64,000 nt of DNA from Pseudomonadota bacterium (lineage in GTDB: Bacteria > Pseudomonadota > Alphaproteobacteria > Rhizobiales > Hyphomicrobiaceae): positions 620,001 to 684,000 of the forward strand of contig JAFECE010000011.1 in NCBI GenBank assembly GCA_018242295.1. Direction: 5' to 3'. Shown one piece after another: positions 47,534 through 55,016 of this stretch. The translations under genes were made by a program, and so were the position numbers. The notes beneath the pieces are model-generated. The model did not search any database and was not told where the DNA came from. It was given only the letters and a program-made list of their open reading frames with translations. Position 1 is the stretch's first letter. Every line of letters starts with the position of its first letter.

Positions 47534-48700
47534 TTACTTCGCATACTTTGCATAGAGTGCCTTTATCACATCGCGCGTCGCGGGGTCGGCGTGAGGACCG
47601 GCGATATTGGTCGTCACGACAATCGCCAAGTCGTGATCGACGTCGACGAGGATGGAGGCATAGTTCAAGCCGTTCGAGCCGTTGTGCGTGAGCAGCGGTT
47701 TATCTGACCATTCGAATTTCGAAAGTCCCCAGCCGAGCGCGTAGGAGCCCGTCTTTGGCGTGCCGGGTTTCGGATCCTTGATCTGCATATCGACGACGGG
47801 CTGGTGGAGGTTCTTGAGCGTCTCCGGTTTGATAAGCGCAGGTCCGCGCTTGCCTTCGCCCGCGTTCCATCCCGCCCAGGTTGCGAAATCCTTGATGCTC
47901 ATGTGGGCGAGGCCTGCCGGTCCGAGGGAGGCGGGGAGATCGGCGGACTCGCCCCACGGGAATGGCGTTACCTTGCCCTTGTCGTCGACGCGGTGGCCGA
48001 CGGGCGCATCATATTCGCCGAAAGTGGCCTGCGCGCCGAGGCCGGCGGTCTTGAGATCGAGCGGCACAAAGATGCGCTCGAACATCAGCCGTTCCCATGG
48101 CTTGCCGGAGGCCTTCTCGATCATCGCGCCGGCGATGATGTAGCCGAAGTTGGCGTACTGGAACTTTCCGGCATTGACGAAGCTCGGGTCGTGCCTCGAG
48201 CCCCAGGCTTCAATCATCTTCAGGCGCCAGTCGGTGAGCGGATGGTCGGCCGCATCCGGACTGAAATAGAGCTTGCCTATCTCTTCATTGTCGGTCGGAA
48301 GGCCGCTCGTGTGCGAGAGCAGCTCACGGAGCGTGATCGCACCGAACTTCGGGCGGAGGCTAGGGAGAACAGGGCCAAGCACCTCCGCAATCGTCGAATC
48401 CCAGCGAAGCCTGCCTTCGTCGACCATCATGCCCGCGAGCGTCGCCGTCATCGCTTTGGTGTCGGAGCCGAGATGGAAGCGGTCGTCGGCAGTGACCGGA
48501 AGATCCCGGCCTGCAACACGCACACCAACCGCGCCATAGGCGACGAGCTTGCCATCCTTCTCCACGGCGGCGGCGAGGGCGGGCAGCTGGTATTTCGTCC
48601 GGATCGGATCGAGGAGCGTGTTCAGGCTATCCTCGGCGCGGGCCGTCGCCGGGCAATCCAAAATCGCGAGCATCGCGAGGACGGTAAAGAGCACACGCAT
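47534..48700 (-). CDS. Exported serine hydrolase, beta-lactamase / class C fold
   Basis: 388 residues from the ATG at 48700 (GGGTG upstream), with a signal peptide (VLFTVLAMLAILDCPATARA). The active-site Ser-x-x-Lys is in HLGSDTKAMTATLAG, and the Tyr-x-Asn equivalent is in KFQYANFGYIIAG. LLTHNGSNGLNY near the C-terminus holds the third motif (HxG). Members include beta-lactamases, D-Ala-D-Ala peptidases and esterases; which one cannot be told here. It is exported and probably acts in the periplasm. Confidence 0.92.
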   Translation of the reverse strand: MRVLFTVLAMLAILDCPATARAEDSLNTLLDPIRTKYQLPALAAAVEKDGKLVAYGAVGVRVAGRDLPVTADDRFHLGSDTKAMTATLAGMMVDEGRLRWDSTIAEVLGPVLPSLRPKFGAITLRELLSHTSGLPTDNEEIGKLYFSPDAADHPLTDWRLKMIEAWGSRHDPSFVNAGKFQYANFGYIIAGAMIEKASGKPWERLMFERIFVPLDLKTAGLGAQATFGEYDAPVGHRVDDKGKVTPFPWGESADLPASLGPAGLAHMSIKDFATWAGWNAGEGKRGPALIKPETLKNLHQPVVDMQIKDPKPGTPKTGSYALGWGLSKFEWSDKPLLTHNGSNGLNYASILVDVDHDLAIVVTTNIAGPHADPATRDVIKALYAKYAK

Positions 48701-48889
48701 GGAACACCCGTTTTCCATAACGATAGCTGGATTGCCGGGCGCTGTCCCGAATGACGGGCGTTCCGCTTCGGGGTTTGGTTGAGCGTCGGTTAAATTTTGC
48801 GGACTCGCCGTTTGTTTGAGATCAATATGTCCATGCCAGGGAGCGGCTAGCCTTTAACGAAGCGCAATTCGAGCCAAAAAGGGGCAGCG

Positions 48890-49246
48890 ATGGGACATCT
48901 CTGCAATTCCGTTCAGGTCATCGCCATGGTTATCGGTACGCTTGCCTTGGCATCGTCAGGTTCCGCTGCGCCTGCGGATGATGATGCCGCCAAGGGGCTC
49001 GCCATCCTGCGGAAGAATTGCGCGCGATGCCACGCGCTTGAATTGACGGGCGCCAGTCCGCATCCGCAGGCGCCGCCGTTCCGCGACGTCGTCGAGCGCT
49101 ATCCCGTCGAAGATCTCGAGGAATCGCTCGCCGAGGGCATCCTCTCTGGGCATCCCGACATGCCGGAATTCACCTTCGAGGCCGATGAGATCAACGCGAT
49201 CGTGACATATCTCAACAGCCTAAAGGCGAAGGAAAACGCCAAATAA
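48890..49246 (+). CDS. Periplasmic c-type cytochrome
   Basis: 118 residues with a signal peptide (VIAMVIGTLALASSGSAA). A single haem motif CARCH follows RKNCARCHALE. The distal Met ligand is probably in HPDMPEFTFEADEINAIVTYLNSL, the usual helix of class I cytochromes c. It would carry electrons in the periplasm. The convergent neighbour is a haem-copper-oxidase-like small membrane protein. GGGG precedes the ATG by eight bases. Confidence 0.92.
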   Translation: MGHLCNSVQVIAMVIGTLALASSGSAAPADDDAAKGLAILRKNCARCHALELTGASPHPQAPPFRDVVERYPVEDLEESLAEGILSGHPDMPEFTFEADEINAIVTYLNSLKAKENAK

Positions 49247-49255
49247 GGTTCCTCG

Positions 49256-49636
49256 CTATGCGCTGCGGACGGCCGGCCAGGCGTTGACAGCGAACAGGAT
49301 CATCGACAACAGGATGCCGATCGAGCCCACGCCGGCCATCGGTTCGCCGATCTCGGGATGGCCGCTGAAAATCTGGAAAAGACCGACGAGCATGATCAGC
49401 AGGCTCGCTTCCGCCAGCCAAAATTGTGCGGTGGCGAGGCGCGTCGCCGCGACGCTCGGGAAGAGGTGATAGAAAAATCCGAACAACGCGAAGCTCACCC
49501 AGCCAACAACGAGAAGATGCGCGTGTGTTGGCATTTGCGTGTGGTTCTGCGTCATGCCCATGACGACGCCGAGGGTCATTCCGAGAACGGCGTAAATGAG
49601 TGCGGACCCGAAGAATCGGCTTGCAAGACCTTTCAT
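49256..49636 (-). CDS. Small membrane protein resembling a haem-copper-oxidase subunit I fragment
   Basis: 126 residues with four hydrophobic segments. QNHTQMPTHAHLLVVGWVSFALFGFFYHLFP resembles helices of cytochrome oxidase/NO-reductase subunit I, with several His (NHTQMPTHAH, FYHLFP). Full subunits have 12 or more helices, so this is a stand-alone short family, not an oxidase. It converges with the cytochrome c gene, 9 bp apart. Haem binding is inferred only from the histidines. Confidence 0.7.
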   Translation of the reverse strand: MKGLASRFFGSALIYAVLGMTLGVVMGMTQNHTQMPTHAHLLVVGWVSFALFGFFYHLFPSVAATRLATAQFWLAEASLLIMLVGLFQIFSGHPEIGEPMAGVGSIGILLSMILFAVNAWPAVRSA

Positions 49637-49959
49637 GGTGTATCCCCCTTGTCATGGACTGTCTTTGCGCAGTCTGTTTCGAGAACTTTCGGCGCCGCTT
49701 CTGATTACTCGCGGCCCGGAAATGGAACAAGGCGTTCAGTGATGAAATGGACGGCACTGTGCCATTTGTCGATTGTAACCGCTGAGACGGCTGCGAGGAT
49801 AATTCCGCCTTACAAATTCGTCCCTTATCGCGCGCTTTCCGGCTGATGTGTCCTTCCGCCGCTCGCCGGGCCGGAACAGGCGCGGGGCGGAGGCGTTGGC
49901 AGTGCATCAGGCCGCAACGCCTGACTTAGCCGTTACGTTGAGAGACGAATGGGAGCTCG
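49637..49959. other. Intergenic stretch, no gene seen
   Basis: About 320 bp between divergent genes (49256 minus, 49960 plus). No hairpin with a T run and no convincing small gene was found; promoters for both neighbours must be here. GGGAGC lies just before 49960. Confidence 0.5.
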
Positions 49960-50262
49960 ATGATGAACAGGAATTGGATGGCCGCGGCAGCTGTCGCGTT
50001 GATTGTGGGGTTCGTCGCCCCGATGGCACTTACTTCGATAGCTTGGGCGGATTCGATATCCAGTGTCGAGGGCGCACGCGCGAAGGAGCGCCAGGGCCGC
50101 TATTTGGATCGCCAGGATCGCGAGCATCTTCGCCGCTACGGCGGCAATGATGATTCCTGGCGCGGATATCGCGGTTACGATTACGGCTATTATGACAGTG
50201 GCCCGGACGTCAGCGTCTATATTGGGCCGGGTGGCGGCTATTACGGACCTTACGATTACTAA
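49960..50262 (+). CDS. Small secreted protein of the DSIxxVExARA family, copy 2
   Basis: 100 residues with a signal peptide (WMAAAAVALIVGFVAPMALTSIAWA). The mature start DSISSVEGARAKERQGRYLDRQDREHLRRYG carries the family pattern shared with 36700 and 50455. The tail is unlike theirs: Gly/Tyr-rich (YRGYDYGYYD, GPGGGYYGPYDY), as in adhesive or structural secreted proteins. It is followed by its own terminator (50291) and by copy 3, which looks like a tandem duplicate. Confidence 0.75.
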   Translation: MMNRNWMAAAAVALIVGFVAPMALTSIAWADSISSVEGARAKERQGRYLDRQDREHLRRYGGNDDSWRGYRGYDYGYYDSGPDVSVYIGPGGGYYGPYDY

Positions 50263-50290
50263 GGCGCGCCAATTTTGTGGAGAGAGGAAG

Positions 50291-50318
50291 ACAGCGGATT
50301 TCGGTCCGCTGTTTTTTT
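50291..50318 (+). terminator. Intrinsic terminator after DSI-family copy 2
   Basis: ACAGCGGA / TCCGCTGT, an 8-bp stem with loop TTTCGG and seven T. The right arm and loop (TTCGGTCCGCTG) recur in the terminator at 50743. Confidence 0.88.
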
Positions 50319-50454
50319 GTTTGCGGGTCTCTACCGCAACGGCGGTTGGAACGGTCGCAAGGCATTTGGGTTCAATACGCTATGCCTGAGCACTCATGCG
50401 CAGGCACTCCGGCATGAAGGCATGCGGCCCGGATACGCGATAAGGAGTTCAGTC

Positions 50455-50703
50455 ATGAGACGGAATTGGACGGCTGCTGCGGGCGCAGCGTTGATCTTGG
50501 CATCGTTCGTTACTCCGATGGCACATACTTCGATGGCTTGGGCGGATTCTATCTCCGGCGTCGAGGGCGCCCGTGCAAAACTGCGGACGGGTTCGCCGCT
50601 CACTCCGCGCGATCGCGCGATGTTGCGCAGATATGGCACAGGTACCCACCATGAAACCTCAAGCGGCCGTGTTCATCACACCACGCCGAGCGGCGGGTAT
50701 TAA
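50455..50703 (+). CDS. Small secreted protein of the DSIxxVExARA family, copy 3
   Basis: 82 residues from the ATG at 50455, eight bases after AAGGAG. The signal peptide WTAAAGAALILASFVTPMAHTSMAWA is close to that of copy 2. The mature start DSISGVEGARAKLRTGSPLTPRDRAMLRRYG carries the family pattern. The tail is short and His/Thr-rich (THHETSSGRVHHTTPSGGY). Function is unknown. The near-identical leaders show recent duplication, while the tails have diverged. Confidence 0.75.
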   Translation: MRRNWTAAAGAALILASFVTPMAHTSMAWADSISGVEGARAKLRTGSPLTPRDRAMLRRYGTGTHHETSSGRVHHTTPSGGY

Positions 50704-50742
50704 TTTGGGAATTCTTTGAAGCTTATTGCGACGAACACGACG

Positions 50743-50774
50743 GGCGGCGGGCTTCGGTCCGCTGCCTTTCTTTT
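50743..50774 (+). terminator. Intrinsic terminator after DSI-family copy 3
   Basis: GGCGGCGGG pairs with TCCGCTGCC over nine bases with two wobbles, loop CTTCGG, followed by TTTCTTTT. It is related in sequence to the terminator at 50291, which supports duplication of the gene with its terminator. Confidence 0.8.
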
Positions 50775-50838
50775 GTTGGCGGGCGATGTGTGAACGGCGG
50801 CCGGGGAGGGGGGTGCGCACGGTCGTCGAGGCGAAGTG

Positions 50839-50874
50839 CGGGGATTATGCAGCATGCGCGGAGGGCGGGGATAA
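50839..50874. repeat. Two-part 36-bp motif, copy 1
   Basis: GGGGATTATG (50839-50848), 13 other bases, then GGGCGGGGATAAG (50862-50874). The same two blocks with the same spacing occur at 52839-52874. It lies about 180 bp before the gene at 51055. Confidence 0.6.
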
Positions 50875-51054
50875 GATTTTTATCGCAGCGTGCCGCTGCC
50901 GGCGAATACCGAAATCGCGTGGATCACCCAACGGCCTCACGAGTATATCACGCGGGCTCCGACAGGCGCGCGCGGCATTCCGGTTGAACCTCACGGGGGC
51001 GCGTCGGTCGAACCAGTCGAAACGACCCGTCATGCAAACGCTATGAGGTTTCAC

Positions 51055-51438
51055 ATGATCGACCATCATCAGCGCGTTCGCGCGCTCTTGGCGACATTCG
51101 CCGTCGTTGCTTTCACAGCTCCAGCCAGCGCCGCCTCCCGGTTTGACGGCGTTTGGAACATGACCGCGGTGACCACCAGCGGCCACTGCGGGACCATACC
51201 TGTCGGCATGCTCATTGTCGGCGGGCGCATTTCATCGACGAGCGGTTCCTATGCCTTTAATCCGATCAGCCTGAGCGGCCGCGTGTCGCCTTCGGGCAGC
51301 ACGTCGCTCAGGGCCGTGACGGGACCGCGCATCGCCTACGGCGTCGGATGGTTCGACATGGATGAAGCCCACGGCAGATGGCGCGGCACCGGACCTTCCG
51401 GCGTGTGCTACGGCGACTGGATCGCGACACGCGAATAG
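51055..51438 (+). CDS. Small exported protein of unknown function
   Basis: 127 residues from the ATG at 51055, with GAGG eight bases upstream. A signal peptide (ALLATFAVVAFTAPASA) precedes a beta-rich domain FDGVWNMTAVTTSGHCGTIPVGMLIVGG and a C-terminal RWRGTGPSGVCYGDWIATRE. The two Cys probably pair. This FDG-x-W...GHCG...G-x-W-x-G-x-GxxGxCxGxW pattern recurs in secreted proteins of rhizobia, whose function is not known. Confidence 0.75.
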   Translation: MIDHHQRVRALLATFAVVAFTAPASAASRFDGVWNMTAVTTSGHCGTIPVGMLIVGGRISSTSGSYAFNPISLSGRVSPSGSTSLRAVTGPRIAYGVGWFDMDEAHGRWRGTGPSGVCYGDWIATRE

Positions 51439-51465
51439 GCCGATCAGGGTTCGGACCTGAGTTGC

Positions 51466-51939
51466 TCAGCCGCGACGGGCCTTCTCGATGGCGGCGACGT
51501 CGATCTTGCGCATGGTCATCATGGCTTCGAAGGCGCGCCTAGCTTCGTCGCCGCCGATCGCCATGGCCTCGGTCAGGACGCGCGGCGTGATCTGCCAGTT
51601 GACGCCCCACTTGTCCTTGCACCAGCCGCACGCGCTTTCCTGGCCGCCGTTGCCGACGATGGCGTTCCAATAGCGGTCGGTTTCCTCCTGGTTGTCGGTG
51701 GCGATCGCGAACGAGAAGGCTTCGCTGTGCTTCATCGCCGGGCCGCCGTTGAGGCCGATGCACGGGATGCCGGCGACGGTGAATTCGACCACCAGCGGGT
51801 CGCCCTTCTTGCCGGACGGGTAGTCGCTCGGCGCGTAGTGGATGGCGCCGACTTTGCTGTCTGGGAACGTCGCAGCGTAGAAACGGGCGGCGGCTTCGGC
51901 GTCCTTGTCGTACCAGACGCAGATGGTGGACTTGGCCAT
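51466..51939 (-). CDS. VOC-family (PhnB-like) protein
   Basis: 157 residues of the glyoxalase/VOC superfamily, 3-demethylubiquinone-9-methyltransferase-like group. Markers are ICVWYDKDAEAAARFYAATFPDSKV at the start, KGDPLVVEFTVAGIPCIGLNGG in the middle, and CGWCKDKWGVNWQITPRVL at the end. PhnB-like proteins have no proven activity. The next gene on this strand, yjdM/phnA, lies 39 bp away, an association seen in other bacteria. Confidence 0.92.
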   Translation of the reverse strand: MAKSTICVWYDKDAEAAARFYAATFPDSKVGAIHYAPSDYPSGKKGDPLVVEFTVAGIPCIGLNGGPAMKHSEAFSFAIATDNQEETDRYWNAIVGNGGQESACGWCKDKWGVNWQITPRVLTEAMAIGGDEARRAFEAMMTMRKIDVAAIEKARRG

Positions 51940-51978
51940 CGGGGGTCTCTCCTTTTTGTTCGGAAGGCGCGTGCAGGA

Positions 51979-52323
51979 CTACGCCTTCTTGACGAATTCA
52001 GACTTGAGGCTCATGGGGCCGATGCCCTCGATCTTGCAGTCGATGTCGTGATCGCTGTCGACAAGGCGGATGTTCTTCACCTTGGTGCCCATTTTCACGA
52101 CCTTGCTTGAGCCCTTCAGTTTCAGATCCTTGATGACGATGATCGTATCGCCGTCTTGCAATGTGTTGCCCGCCGAGTCGCGGTAGACCTTCGCGTCCTC
52201 GTCATCGCGCGCGGAGGTCGATTGGGGATCCCACTCGTGCGCGCACTCCGGGCAGACGCAGAGGTTGCGGTCCTCGTAGGTGAATTCGGAGGAGCATTTT
52301 GGGCAGGGTGGCAGTGTGCTCAT
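51979..52323 (-). CDS. yjdM: Zinc-ribbon protein YjdM (PhnA)
   Basis: 114 residues from the ATG at 52323, with AAGG before it; the frame is open upstream without such a site. The N-terminal zinc ribbon has [25 protein letters not shown] (two CxxC pairs). The C-terminal domain [45 protein letters not shown] is the PhnA domain. Function is not established; it is not a phosphonoacetate hydrolase, as its old name implies. Confidence 0.95.
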   Translation of the reverse strand: MSTLPPCPKCSSEFTYEDRNLCVCPECAHEWDPQSTSARDDEDAKVYRDSAGNTLQDGDTIIVIKDLKLKGSSKVVKMGTKVKNIRLVDSDHDIDCKIEGIGPMSLKSEFVKKA

Positions 52324-52994
52324 TAAAGTTGCCTTTTTTGATTGCGCTTGGCTCTCTCCTGCGGGGAGCCAGCCGTCGTGTTGGTTCTTCGTGCATAATT
52401 GAAGTGCGGAGAATGAGGCAATAGCTGCGCGTTCGACCGGCTTCCCGGAGGGGACCGAAGGACGACGCGACACGCGTGCGCAACCGGCCGGCGAAACAGC
52501 AAATGCACACGGCGGCCGGCGCGATACAGCAGACGCGCCATCCGGCCGGCTCCCGGAACGGGAGTCGGATGGCGCAAGCGATAAAGCACGAAGCGGACGG
52601 GTTCCGCGGCGTTGGGTCTTCGCTATTCAAGTCTCGGAACCGGTCCGCTCCGTGACAGCCAGAGATCAGGTTTCCGGCAGGTCACTTAATGAAGCGGGAT
52701 ATTCCGCACACGGTTTCTCTCATGCCGTGCGGACCTGCTTTCCGCCTTGACCGCATCGCGCGCGTGCCGCGAGCGGGTGAGGCTGCCCCATCCGAGCGCC
52801 GCGCGACGCCTCGCGCGATGCCCTTGCCGGATGGGTGAGGGGATTATGGGGGAGGTGCAGGGGGCGGGGATAAGTTTTTTTGGTGGAAAATAGGAAAGAC
52901 CGGAATGCCGACTCAGATCGTATTGTACAGAAAATGCTCTTATTCTCAGGTCATACTAATGTGAGTGAAATAGTCGAATAGTGGGAAGGGGCTA
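52324..52994. other. Gene-free boundary region with inverted repeats and a composition shift
   Basis: About 670 bp between yjdM and the TIR gene. The first part is very GC-rich with several inverted repeats (GCCGGCCGG blocks near 52490-52560; CCCATCCG 52787-52794 with CGGATGGG 52828-52835). The second copy of the two-part motif lies at 52839-52874. From about 52880 the sequence turns AT-rich and stays so through the TIR gene. No gene was recognised. Confidence 0.6.
52839..52874. repeat. Two-part 36-bp motif, copy 2
   Basis: GGGGATTATG (52839-52848), 13 bases, then GGGCGGGGATAAG (52862-52874), exactly 2,000 bp from copy 1. It lies about 120 bp before the TIR gene, at the edge of the AT-rich segment. 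Confidence 0.6.
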
Positions 52995-54098
52995 ATGGCT
53001 AAACAGGAAAGTCTGAAGCGGTCTAAATTGAGCCAGACTGAATTCCCTAATAACGAGCTAGAGCAAGCAGAACGGATCGCCCAAGCAATCTGGGATAATT
53101 TTGCTGGCAAAGGTGCTGCACCCCATGAAATCGCGATCTCCCTCGAGATGAGCCCGACAAGTGGTACGTGGCGCAATCTATGCGGCTCTGCAATCGCATA
53201 CGGCCTCACGGAAGGTGGATATGCTGCAGATCAAATCAATCTCACGACACTCGGGCGCCGGATCGTCTCGCCCACGGAAGAAGGTGATGACAACCGCGCC
53301 AGAGTTGAGGCTGTACTTCAGCCGCGTGTGCAACGAGAGTTCTTTGAAAAGTACAATAAGGCAAAATTCCCCCCAGACACAATTGGGAGGAACGTCTTAG
53401 TATCAATGGGTTTGCCGAAGGACCGCGCAGAGCGTTCCTTCGAGATCTTGAAAGAAAATGGAACTCGCACCGGCATCATTCGAGAAACGAAGACCGGGCC
53501 GTTTGTAGCAATTGATCATCCTGTACCACCCAAGTCTACGGTTCAACCGACGCTCGAAACCTATGATGAAGAGGATGACGAAACGGAAGCTGTGCTACCG
53601 ATAGCAGAAGCAAATGTTACTCCAAAATCGGCGACGTCTGAGAGCGGACCAAAACAGCTCTTCGTGGCTCACGGTAAGAACAGAAAACCGCTGGAAGATC
53701 TTAAAAAGATACTGGACCAGTTTAAGATCCCCTACAAAGTCGCTCTAGACGAACCAAACAAAGGTCGTCCCATCTCGGCAAAGGTCGCCGAGCTTATGCA
53801 AGAGTGTAGCGCTGGAATTTTCATTTTCACGAAGGATGAACTGTTTTTCAAAAAGGGAAAGGATGACGAATTTGATGAAGTTTGGCGGCCCAGCGAAAAT
53901 GTCGTGTACGAATTGGGAGCCGCTAGCATTCGATGGGAGCGAAAAATTATTATCGTCCGCGAAGATGGCGTAAATTTTCCGTCTGACTTCAGTGATCTTG
54001 GTTACATCACATTTAAAGATGGTGAGATCGCAAACAAAGCTATGGAGATTTTTAAAGAGCTGATTGGGCTCGGTCTAGTAAAGGTGATGGCGGCTTAG
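52995..54098 (+). CDS. Winged-helix / TIR-domain protein (PF10137-like), candidate NAD-dependent defence effector
   Basis: 367 residues, no signal peptide. Residues 20-165 look like two winged-helix units (HEIAISLEMSPTSGTWRNLC; FPPDTIGRNVLVSMGLPKD). An acidic linker (185-215) follows. Residues 221-345 match the predicted nucleotide-binding TIR family (CAP12/Pycsar-effector TIR): LFVAHGKNRKPLEDLKKIL, LDEPNKGRPISAKV, GIFIFTKDEL, and ENVVYELGAAS with Glu306 at the place of the catalytic Glu of TIR NADases, then IIIVREDGVNFPSDFSDLGYITF. Family members deplete NAD during phage defence. Codon use is clearly AT-richer than in neighbours, so it was probably acquired. It converges with a DUF4258 pair, 4 bp apart. 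Confidence 0.8.
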   Translation: MAKQESLKRSKLSQTEFPNNELEQAERIAQAIWDNFAGKGAAPHEIAISLEMSPTSGTWRNLCGSAIAYGLTEGGYAADQINLTTLGRRIVSPTEEGDDNRARVEAVLQPRVQREFFEKYNKAKFPPDTIGRNVLVSMGLPKDRAERSFEILKENGTRTGIIRETKTGPFVAIDHPVPPKSTVQPTLETYDEEDDETEAVLPIAEANVTPKSATSESGPKQLFVAHGKNRKPLEDLKKILDQFKIPYKVALDEPNKGRPISAKVAELMQECSAGIFIFTKDELFFKKGKDDEFDEVWRPSENVVYELGAASIRWERKIIIVREDGVNFPSDFSDLGYITFKDGEIANKAMEIFKELIGLGLVKVMAA

Positions 54099-54102
54099 AC
54101 AT

Positions 54103-54324
54103 TTACTCCGCTGCCGAAATCGGCCGTAATTCATACACGCGCGCAAGTTTCGCCGCGGCTTTGAGGTCGCCGCGGCGGAGGGCCAAGCGGACTTGGTCGA
54201 GCTTCTCGACGTCTTCCAGCGCATAATAGGGCGACCACTCACTATCGGTCTCGATTTGAGTTACGTCGACCTCGGCGGCGTAGTGCCCTTCGTGGACGAA
54301 TTCGACGGCGGGTCTAGTTTTCAT
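54103..54324 (-). CDS. Small partner of the DUF4258 protein (antitoxin-like)
   Basis: 73 residues. The ATG at 54324 overlaps the stop of the DUF4258 gene (ATGA), so the two are coupled. The product has VEFVHEGHYAAEVDVTQIETD, EWSPYYALEDVEKLDQVRLALRRGD and a helical end KAAAKLARVYELRPISA. Such small second genes beside DUF4258 toxin-like proteins are often antitoxins; the zinc-finger (YgiT) type usually seen with DUF4258 is absent here, so the pairing is only inferred. Confidence 0.65.
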   Translation of the reverse strand: MKTRPAVEFVHEGHYAAEVDVTQIETDSEWSPYYALEDVEKLDQVRLALRRGDLKAAAKLARVYELRPISAAE

Positions 54325-54647
54325 CGCTTGCGCGTCCTGAAGTCCGGGGTCCACTCGTCGGGGTCTGGCCTATAGGCTGTGACCAAGACAGCGGGTTCTT
54401 TTGTGCCCTTTTCGATGCCCCATAATGCATGAACGGGTAAATTAGAGCTATCGGACTGTAGCACAAGCACGGCTGGACCAACATGGTAGTCCGGATAGTC
54501 TTCAATAGGCAAACCTCGGACTACTCCAGAGATGACCTCGGTTGTCAAAATGCCTCGTTTCGAGCAGCGGGCAAAGGCGTGCACGGAGATGCGTACCTTT
54601 CTTTGGGCGATAAGCGCGCAGATCGCTAGAAAAGTCGTTTGCGGCAT
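54321..54647 (-). CDS. DUF4258-domain protein (RelE-like toxin candidate)
   Basis: 108 residues, ATG at 54647 with GGGGGAACGG upstream. The DUF4258 pattern is present: RKVRISVHAFARCSKRGILTTEVISGVV (VS.HA..R...RGI), LPIEDYPDYHVGPAVLVL, LPVHALWGIE and PAVLVTAYRPDPDEWTPDF with final RTRKR. DUF4258 belongs to the RelE/ParE-like structural superfamily and is often one half of a toxin-antitoxin pair. mRNA cleavage has not been shown here. It lies next to the TIR gene, in opposite orientation. Confidence 0.8.
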   Translation of the reverse strand: MPQTTFLAICALIAQRKVRISVHAFARCSKRGILTTEVISGVVRGLPIEDYPDYHVGPAVLVLQSDSSNLPVHALWGIEKGTKEPAVLVTAYRPDPDEWTPDFRTRKR

Positions 54648-54919
54648 GAGCCGTTCCCCCGAGAACCGTGCTGATGCTTGAATGTATGAGGCACGATGGT
54701 TGGCGTTTCAAATAGCCGGGGCTCGATAGCATATGATTTTGAATCAGATGGCAGTCATTTGCGGCCAATGGTTTGCAAGTCGCACGACCGGTGCAAAGCC
54801 CGTTCGGCCAGGTCGCGGACAAAATTTTTCAATGATAGACAAGCTGTTGGGCGTGCGACTGTAAATACGTTGTGGATGAAAATCCGCGAGGCGCTTCCCC
54901 CACCCGGCGCTGCGCGCCA

Positions 54920-54940
54920 CCCTCCCCGCAGGGGGGAGGG
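54920..54940. repeat. GC hairpin repeat CCCTCCCC...GGGGAGGG
   Basis: CCCTCCCC (54920-54927) and GGGGAGGG (54933-54940). This is part of a two-hairpin unit seen between genes of many alphaproteobacteria. Confidence 0.7.
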
Positions 54941-54962
54941 TAATCTTTGCCCCTCACCCTGA

Positions 54963-54988
54963 CCCTCTCCCCGCGGGCGGGGAGAGGG
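54963..54988. repeat. GC hairpin repeat CCCTCTCCCC...GGGGAGAGGG
   Basis: Perfect 10-bp arms (54963-54972 and 54979-54988) with a six-base loop, 23 bp after the preceding hairpin. CCCTCACCCTGACCCTC precedes it, the common form of this element. Confidence 0.75.
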
Positions 54989-55016
54989 AGACGTATGCGA
55001 TGTCAGCGACCCCAAC

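Larger units (their letters stand above)
50704..51054. other. Intergenic stretch with a terminator and a repeated two-part motif
   Basis: About 350 bp without a convincing gene; the frame upstream of 51055 is open but has no ribosome site. It holds the terminator 50743-50774 and the first copy of the GGGGATTATG / GGGCGGGGATAAG motif (50839-50874). Confidence 0.55.
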
